Origin: Candidatus Thalassarchaeum betae
Lineage (GTDB): Archaea > Thermoplasmatota > Poseidoniia > Poseidoniales > Thalassarchaeaceae
NCBI GenBank assembly: GCA_003193925.1
Contig: PSPG01000004.1
Location: forward strand, 115,720 to 174,862
Reading direction: 5' to 3'
Length of the DNA: 59,143 bases
Shown: positions 54,144 to 59,143 of the stretch, piece by piece
Numbering within the stretch: the stretch's first letter is position 1
Layout of the letters: each line of letters opens with the position of its first letter
Notes under the pieces: model-generated
The model's input: the letters and a program-made list of their open reading frames with translations, nothing else
What the model was told of the DNA's origin: nothing
Databases searched by the model: none
Position numbers and translations under genes: made by a program

Positions 54144-55697
54144 ATGGCAGGCAGGGACAACCGTATCGAGGACCTTCGGCGGAGGAAGGCCCAAGCGGAG
54201 ACTGGTGGGGGCCAAGCTCGGGTCTCTGCGCAGCATGCCAAGGGGAAGATGACAGCGAGAGAGAGGATAGATCGACTCCTCGACGATGGCTCGTTCATGG
54301 AGGTCGACGCTCTGGTCGAGCACAGATGCCGGGATTTCGACATGGACAGAAATGTGATTCCGGGGGACGGCGTGGTCTGCGGTCACGGCACGATTGACGG
54401 GAGGACGGTGTACTGCTTCGCCCAGGACTTCACGGTCTACGGCGGCTCTCTGGGCGAGATGCACGGACTCAAGATCTGCAAGATACTCGACATGGCGCTG
54501 AAGACCGGTGCCCCTGTCATTGGCCTGAATGACAGCGGCGGGGCCCGCATACAGGAGGGCGTGGCAAGTCTGGGCTCGTATGCTGAGATCTTCTTCAGGA
54601 ACGTGCGAGCCAGCGGCGTCATCCCACAGATCTCCATGATCATGGGGCCTTGTGCCGGCGGAGCGGTCTACTCTCCTGCTATAACCGACTTCGTGGTGAT
54701 GGTCGACCAGACTGCTCACATGTTCATCACCGGACCAGAGGTCATCAAGACGGTGACCAATGAGGAGGTGACCTTCGAGGATCTCGGAGGCGCCTCGACG
54801 CACGCTACTCGTTCGGGTGTAACTCACTTCACCGCGAGCGATGACGCCGAGGCTATCGGAATAGTGAGGGAACTAGTCGGGCTGTTACCTTCCAACAATC
54901 TGGAGAAGGCTCCGGTCAGACCGACCCTCGACCCTCATGACAGGCTCTGCGATGAGTTGGACACACTGGTCCCCGAGAACCCCAGCCACCCGTACGACAT
55001 CATCACCGTAATCGAGGAGGTGCTCGACGATGGTGCCTTCCTCGAAGTCCAAGCCGACTTCGCGAAGAACATAGTAGTCGGCTTCGGTCGGCTCGGGGGG
55101 CACACTGTCGGAGTCGTGGCCAACCAGCCGAAGGTGCTTGCCGGCTGCCTCGACATCGATGCCTCGGTCAAGGCCGCTCGATTCGTGCGCTTCTGCGACG
55201 CCTTCAACGTGCCACTCCTGACCTTCGTCGACGTACCGGGATTCCTCCCCGGCGCCAGCCAGGAGTGGGGCGGCATCATCAGGCACGGCGCCAAACTGCT
55301 CTACGCCTACGCCGAGGCCACCGTCCCCAAGCTCACCGTAATCACCCGCAAGGCCTACGGCGGGGCCTACGACGTCATGTCTTCCAAACACATCAGAGGC
55401 GACTACAACGTCGCCTGGCCAACGGCCCAACTTGCAGTCATGGGTGCTGACGGGGCTGTGCAGATCATCCACCGCAGGAGAATCCAGACCGCTGGCAATC
55501 CCGAGCAGGAGCGGGAGAGGCTGGTTGACGACTACGAAGAGACCTTCGCCAACCCGTACAGGGCCGCGGCCCTGGGATACCTCGATGACGTGATTCAGCC
55601 GCACGAGAGCCGTGCCGTCCTGTGCCGTGCTCTAGGCGCTCTGCTGGACAAAGAGGAAATCCGCCCTGCCCGCAAGCACGGCAACATTCCGCTGTGA
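54144..55697 (+). CDS. pccB: Propionyl/acetyl-CoA carboxylase carboxyltransferase (beta) subunit
   Basis: 517 residues. Transfers CO2 from biotin to the acyl-Co[68 protein letters not shown], and second-half [29 protein letters not shown] with [11 protein letters not shown] are the two crotonase-type halves of the decarboxylase/transferase family. Start ATG 54144; the longer upstream frame has no family sequence. Followed by a 66-aa peptide and the biotin carrier. Biotin carboxylase is absent from the window. Confidence 0.95.
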   Translation: MAGRDNRIEDLRRRKAQAETGGGQARVSAQHAKGKMTARERIDRLLDDGSFMEVDALVEHRCRDFDMDRNVIPGDGVVCGHGTIDGRTVYCFAQDFTVYGGSLGEMHGLKICKILDMALKTGAPVIGLNDSGGARIQEGVASLGSYAEIFFRNVRASGVIPQISMIMGPCAGGAVYSPAITDFVVMVDQTAHMFITGPEVIKTVTNEEVTFEDLGGASTHATRSGVTHFTASDDAEAIGIVRELVGLLPSNNLEKAPVRPTLDPHDRLCDELDTLVPENPSHPYDIITVIEEVLDDGAFLEVQADFAKNIVVGFGRLGGHTVGVVANQPKVLAGCLDIDASVKAARFVRFCDAFNVPLLTFVDVPGFLPGASQEWGGIIRHGAKLLYAYAEATVPKLTVITRKAYGGAYDVMSSKHIRGDYNVAWPTAQLAVMGADGAVQIIHRRRIQTAGNPEQERERLVDDYEETFANPYRAAALGYLDDVIQPHESRAVLCRALGALLDKEEIRPARKHGNIPL

Positions 55698-55705
55698 GGT
55701 CGAGA

Positions 55706-55906
55706 ATGGGAAAGAAGGCTGACAGGGATGCGAAGCTGCTGGTTGCGGCTGTTACTGCGGTACTGCTTGAGAGTTCCAAGGGTGAGGCCCTCAGGCCTTC
55801 AGCACCCCGGGATGGAGGTGATGCCTGGTCGCGAGACCATCGGCGTGTGTTGATAGGCAGGCGCAATCTCTTCCGCGCGCGCACGCGTAGGAGCACGCCG
55901 AGGTGA
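55706..55906 (+). CDS. Small OadG-like peptide of the carboxylase operon
   Basis: 66 residues, ATG 55706 with GAGGTCGAGA upstream. DAKLLVAAVTAVLLES...WSRDHRRVLIGRRNLFRAR resembles the soluble C-terminal half of OadG/gamma subunits of decarboxylase complexes (pattern VAAI-AAI...W---GR). The membrane helix of true OadG is missing, so this may be only an assembly peptide tying carboxyltransferase and carrier together. Found 9 bases after pccB and just before the carrier. Confidence 0.6.
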   Translation: MGKKADRDAKLLVAAVTAVLLESSKGEALRPSAPRDGGDAWSRDHRRVLIGRRNLFRARTRRSTPR

Positions 55907-55910
55907 GCCA

Positions 55911-56309
55911 GTGGGTGAAAAGCGCAGAGTCACTGTCGATGGCGAGGAGTTCGAGGTCGACCTCGAGAGGGACGGAGACGTCTGGAACGTCGAGATCGAG
56001 GGGCGGAGATTCTCCATACAGGTCGAAGGGGGCCCGTCTTTCGGGGCTTCCAGACGCTCCGCTGGCGGCGGGCGCGGAAAGAAGCGCTCCGGGACCATAT
56101 CCTCAACGATACCCGGCAAGGTCATCTCGCTCCACGTCACGGTGGGAGACGAGGTCAAAGAGGGCGATGTCATGATAATCCTCGAGGCCATGAAGATGCA
56201 GAACGAGATCCAAGCGCCGCTTTCGGGAACGGTGACGGAGGTCAACTGCGAATCGGGAGAGAGCGTCGAAGCCAATGTCCCGCTGGTGGTTATTGAGCCA
56301 CCCGAGTAG
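55911..56309 (+). CDS. Biotin carboxyl carrier protein
   Basis: 132 residues. N-terminal beta domain (VTVDGEEFEVDLERDGDVWNVEIEGRRFSIQVE), basic linker (GGGRGKKRSG), then a biotinyl domain with the attachment motif EAMKM, flanked by PGKVISLHVTVGDEVKEGD and NEIQAPLSGTVTEVNC...GESVEANVPLVVIEP. GTG start with GAGGTGA upstream, overlapping nothing. Substrate of the HemK-BirA fusion enzyme's ligase domain (inference). Confidence 0.95.
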   Translation: MGEKRRVTVDGEEFEVDLERDGDVWNVEIEGRRFSIQVEGGPSFGASRRSAGGGRGKKRSGTISSTIPGKVISLHVTVGDEVKEGDVMIILEAMKMQNEIQAPLSGTVTEVNCESGESVEANVPLVVIEPPE

Positions 56310-56359
56310 AACCAAGGCTGATTCAGAGAGTTCAATAGTATTGATTCGGAGGAATCTGC

Positions 56360-56590
56360 ATGCCGACGTGTGGCTATCCGGAATGCAAAGAGGACGGTGT
56401 GCAGATCAGCCGCCTATCACCCGAAGGATTCCTAGTCGCCACAGGCAGCAAGGCCTACTCGTTCAGAGAGGCCTACCACAGGTTCCACTACTGCGAGGGG
56501 CATCACGACGAACTGATGACCTCGGTGTGGAACAGGGTCAGAAAGTCCGAGGACAAGGACGACGATCACGTCGCTCCCACCGCCATCTGA
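56360..56590 (+). CDS. Small cysteine/histidine zinc-finger protein
   Basis: 76 residues. C-x4-C near the N-terminus (TCGYPECKED), then about 34 residues later C-x2-HH (HYCEGHHDEL), a likely zinc-binding pair, followed by a charged tail. CGGAGGA lies 7 bases before the ATG. Same C-x4-C / C-x2-H plan as the 53-aa protein at 16934 but otherwise different. Function unknown. Confidence 0.65.
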   Translation: MPTCGYPECKEDGVQISRLSPEGFLVATGSKAYSFREAYHRFHYCEGHHDELMTSVWNRVRKSEDKDDDHVAPTAI

Positions 56591-56629
56591 CTGCGGTATG
56601 TTCATCAAATCAAGCTGCGCAGTCAGTGC

Positions 56630-57856
56630 ATGGCTTCGTACGTCAGCCATCTCGAATGCGCGTACACCGGGCAGCGCTACGAGGCCGATGGATTGCACAC
56701 CGTGTCCGATGCTGGCAAGCCCCTCCTGGTGAGGTACGACCTCGGCAGGCTGGGAGACGAAGTGCAGAGAGAGGACATCGAGTCCTCGGACGAGCCGGGA
56801 TTCTGGAGGTACTCGCCCCTACTGCCCGTAGACGACCCCGCAGACCGAATCTCATTGGGAGAGGTCATCACGCCCCTCGTCAGCCTCGAGCGCTCGGCCC
56901 ACACGCTGGGAGCCCGACCGGGCAAGGTGCTGGTGAAGGACGAGTCGCGGCTACCGACTGGCTCGTTCAAGGCGCGGGGGCTGGCTCTGGCCGTTTCCAT
57001 GGCCAAGCAGCTCGGCATCAGCCATCTAGCCGTTCCGACCAATGGGAATGCAGGCTCCGCTCTCGCCGCCTACGCCAGCAGGGCGGGCATCAGGACCACC
57101 ATCCTGTGCCCGTACAACACACCTGAGATCAACTCGCAGGAGACCAAGGCCCAAGGCGGTGACACCCACCTCGTTAACGGCCTCATCGGGGAGTGCGGTC
57201 GAATCATCTCCGAGGGCTCGGACGAGGTTGGGTGGTTCTCCGTCTCAACCCTCAAGGAGCCTTACAGGATAGAGGGCAAGAAGACGATGGGAATCGAACT
57301 CGCCGAGCAGATGGGCTGGCAACTACCTGATGTCATATTCTACCCGACTGGCGGTGGAACCGGCATCATCGGGATGTGGAAGGCCTTCGCGGAACTGACT
57401 GAGTTGGGCTGGATAGACTGCAAACTTCCCCGAATGGTCGCAGTGCAGTCTACCGGCTGCGCACCGATTGTCAGGGCCTGGGAGGAGGGCGAGGAGTTCG
57501 CCGAGTTCTGGGAGGACGCCGAGACCGACGCATCGGGAATCAGAGTCCCTGCCGCCCTAGGCGACTTCCTCATACTGAGGGCCGTCCGAGAGTCCGGTGG
57601 ATTCGCGATCGCTGTCAGCGACGAGGAGATACATCGCATGGTGGAGGCAATTGGGCATGAGGACGGGTTGCTGATGTGCCCCGAGGGCGCTGCCACGGCT
57701 GCTGCCTGCAAGGTCGCTCTCGAGAAGGGCATGATCGGCGAGGACGACACGGTCGTCCTGTTCAACACCGCGACCGGGCTGAAGTACCCAATGCCAGCAG
57801 TCACTTCCCTCATCGACAAGGACGCCGATATCGACTACGGCCTCTTCGGCTACTAG
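56630..57856 (+). CDS. thrC: Threonine synthase
   Basis: 408 residues, PLP enzyme converting O-phosphohomoserine to threonine. N-terminal zinc-ribbon-like stub SHLECAYTGQRYEADG with one Cys only; PLP lysine in PTGSFKARG; NGNAGSALAAYASRAGI; PTGGGTGIIGMWKAF as phosphate loop; NTATGLKYP at the end. Long form typical of archaea and plants. Its TAG overlaps the aIF6 stop within CTAG. Confidence 0.94.
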   Translation: MASYVSHLECAYTGQRYEADGLHTVSDAGKPLLVRYDLGRLGDEVQREDIESSDEPGFWRYSPLLPVDDPADRISLGEVITPLVSLERSAHTLGARPGKVLVKDESRLPTGSFKARGLALAVSMAKQLGISHLAVPTNGNAGSALAAYASRAGIRTTILCPYNTPEINSQETKAQGGDTHLVNGLIGECGRIISEGSDEVGWFSVSTLKEPYRIEGKKTMGIELAEQMGWQLPDVIFYPTGGGTGIIGMWKAFAELTELGWIDCKLPRMVAVQSTGCAPIVRAWEEGEEFAEFWEDAETDASGIRVPAALGDFLILRAVRESGGFAIAVSDEEIHRMVEAIGHEDGLLMCPEGAATAAACKVALEKGMIGEDDTVVLFNTATGLKYPMPAVTSLIDKDADIDYGLFGY

Positions 57857-58515
57857 ATCAGGCCGAGGGCGTCCTCGATTCGGTTCAGCTCCGGGCCTGT
57901 GGAGCCCGAGCCTACGAGCGCATGCGTGTCGCTGGCTGCGCAGCCTGCGCCGACGTGAGGCGAGCCGAAGGTCACGGTCCCGACCATCACCGGGACCTTC
58001 ATCGCAGCCTCGATGGCCTCGGCCTCTGCCTTCGAGATGTCAGGGTGTGCGAGGACTCCTTTGCCGTTGGCGACCAGCATGCTGCCCACGGTGTCATGGC
58101 CTGCTACTTTGCAGCGAATCGCATCGACGCCCAGGACCTCGCCGATCATATCCACGCCCGCCTGAGGCACGACTGGGCTGACCACCGCCCCGTGCCGGTT
58201 GCACTCGATTAGGTTGCCAGCGGCGTTGACGCCGCTCTCCATCACGACGACGTCGCAGAAGCTGGTCAGTTCGTCCAGGTCCTCCTCGGTGGCGATGTCC
58301 GCGACGGCGATGCCCCTGCTGTTTCCCCTCAGGAGGCTGCCGAGCAGAGACGAGCCGCCCACGAAGAACGGATGCATCTCCATGTCAAAGGCTGACTCCA
58401 GCTCCTCTACAGCCGCCTCATCGAGCGAACGTGGGTGGAACAGGATGTCGTCGATCACGGACAGGTAGACTCCGACATGGGTGTGGCCGAGTATGTCTCC
58501 AGTAGTAATCGACAT
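57853..58515 (-). CDS. Translation initiation factor aIF6
   Basis: 220 residues, pentein fold. Binds the large ribosomal subunit and blocks joining with the small one; known in archaea to be required for subunit homeostasis. Start ATG 58515 with AGGTGG upstream; the frame open to 58713 runs through the 5S gene and is not used. Seen: GNSRGIAVADIAT, GNLIECNRHGAVVSPVV, ANGKGVLAHPD, VTFGSPHVGAGCAASDTHALVGSGSTGPELNRIEDALG. Directly downstream of 5S rRNA on the same strand. Confidence 0.95.
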   Translation of the reverse strand: MSITTGDILGHTHVGVYLSVIDDILFHPRSLDEAAVEELESAFDMEMHPFFVGGSSLLGSLLRGNSRGIAVADIATEEDLDELTSFCDVVVMESGVNAAGNLIECNRHGAVVSPVVPQAGVDMIGEVLGVDAIRCKVAGHDTVGSMLVANGKGVLAHPDISKAEAEAIEAAMKVPVMVGTVTFGSPHVGAGCAASDTHALVGSGSTGPELNRIEDALGLI

Positions 58516-58585
58516 GGTTCCACCTGGATATCTTGGACTATGGCTCTGCCTGTAATCTCGTTTTTGGTGCGGGGGGTGAAGGAGA

Positions 58586-58706
58586 GTGGCACAGCGACGA
58601 ACGTTCCCGTGGGCTCTCGCGCCACAGTACAGGAGTCGACGCAGGAGGGCTTGACTTCCGGGTTCGGTATGGGACCGGGTAGAACCCCTCCGCTGTGGCC
58701 GTGCAC
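58586..58706 (-). rRNA. rrf: 5S ribosomal RNA
   Basis: Minus strand. Ends pair as GCACGGC (5') with GCTGTGC (3'). The loop A-helix III part CGGAGGGGTTCTACCCGGTCCCATACCGAACCCGGAAG and TAAGCCC-like TCAAGCCCTCC are characteristic of 5S rRNA. Exact ends are uncertain by about three bases. Confidence 0.93.
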
Positions 58707-58748
58707 AACTCATCCTTCGAATGTGAATTGATATGCGCTATTGGACAG

Positions 58749-58764
58749 AGGCCCACAAGGGCCT
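58749..58764. other. Hairpin in the 23S-5S spacer
   Basis: AGGCCC-ACAA-GGGCCT, perfect 6-bp stem with a 4-base loop, in the about 77-base spacer between 23S and 5S rRNA. Could be a processing signal or part of the precursor fold. Confidence 0.45.
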
Positions 58765-58783
58765 TGGTGTTGTAGATCTAATT

Positions 58784-59143
<360 letters not shown>

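Noticed and set aside
58516..58713. Extended N-terminus of aIF6
   Set aside because: It would translate the 5S rRNA; aIF6 begins at MSITTG with a ribosome-binding site.

Overview
The window reads as a piece of a compact archaeal chromosome, most likely a marine Thermoplasmatota of the Marine Group II / Poseidoniia type. That placement is inferred from gene content; no phylogeny was run. Archaeal markers are RNA polymerase A', A'', a one-piece B and H, ribosomal proteins eS1 (S3Ae) and L30e, aIF6, the termination nuclease aCPSF1, a proteasome beta subunit, an RNase P protein and an exosome-associated protein. They sit among bacterial-looking metabolic genes: proton-pumping transhydrogenase, ThyA/FolA, PlsC, propionyl-CoA carboxylase and a bc-type respiratory operon. 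The DNA is GC-rich, apart from a visibly AT-richer islet at about 15.2-17.1 kb. Genes are packed tightly. No gap between genes exceeds 200 bases, and many convergent neighbours have abutting or overlapping stop codons.

Layout. 1-2600 (-): transhydrogenase operon pntA1-pntA2-pntB, with pntB cut by the window edge. 2.8-4.5 kb: malate dehydrogenase and a Nudix hydrolase. 4.6-11.8 kb: tRNA-Pro, a zinc-ribbon protein, aCPSF1, proteasome beta, a SepF-like division protein, a ZPR1 zinc finger, TrpRS and a saccharopine-dehydrogenase-like enzyme. 11.8-15.2 kb: an exported anchored protein, PlsC, thymidylate synthase and DHFR. 15.2-17.1 kb: islet of small accessory genes. 17.1-21.5 kb: MazG-like, a nucleoside phosphorylase, eS1 with a fused SAP domain, a COG1325 protein, ferredoxin and PdxS. 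21.5-29.2 kb: four long coiled-coil proteins around a DtxR-type regulator and two unusual membrane proteins, with a perfect 19-bp palindrome in the divergent promoter region. 29.2-39.7 kb: an unknown gene, then (in transcription order) tRNA-Lys, rpoH, rpoB, rpoA', rpoA'' and L30e. 39.9-42.8 kb: a HemK-biotin ligase fusion, RNase P component 2, an FtsZ-like protein and a TPR protein. 43.0-49.5 kb: respiratory operon with a c-type-like anchored protein, Rieske protein, cytochrome b, a 927-aa fusion of the cytochrome b C-terminal half to an HdrD-like iron-sulfur module, and a ferredoxin. 49.5-58.5 kb: Ogt, AsnB, a polyprenol-kinase-like membrane protein, MeaB, a B12-binding mutase subunit, carboxyltransferase, an OadG-like peptide, biotin carrier, threonine synthase and aIF6. 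58.6-59.1 kb (-): 5S rRNA and the 3' end of 23S rRNA.

How it fits together. The metabolic genes suggest an aerobic heterotroph. Propionyl-CoA made from amino acids or odd-chain lipids would pass through the carboxylase and B12 mutase to succinyl-CoA, with malate dehydrogenase and transhydrogenase handling reducing equivalents. The biotin ligase could charge the carrier encoded 15 kb away. The biotin carboxylase and the large mutase subunit are not in the window.

The best candidates for something undescribed are: (i) the cytochrome b/HdrD fusion and its operon; (ii) a shared N-terminal domain on both RpoA'' and RpoH, plus a cysteine-bearing insertion of about 145 residues in RpoA'; (iii) the DtxR/coiled-coil/zinc-ribbon locus with its 19-bp palindrome.
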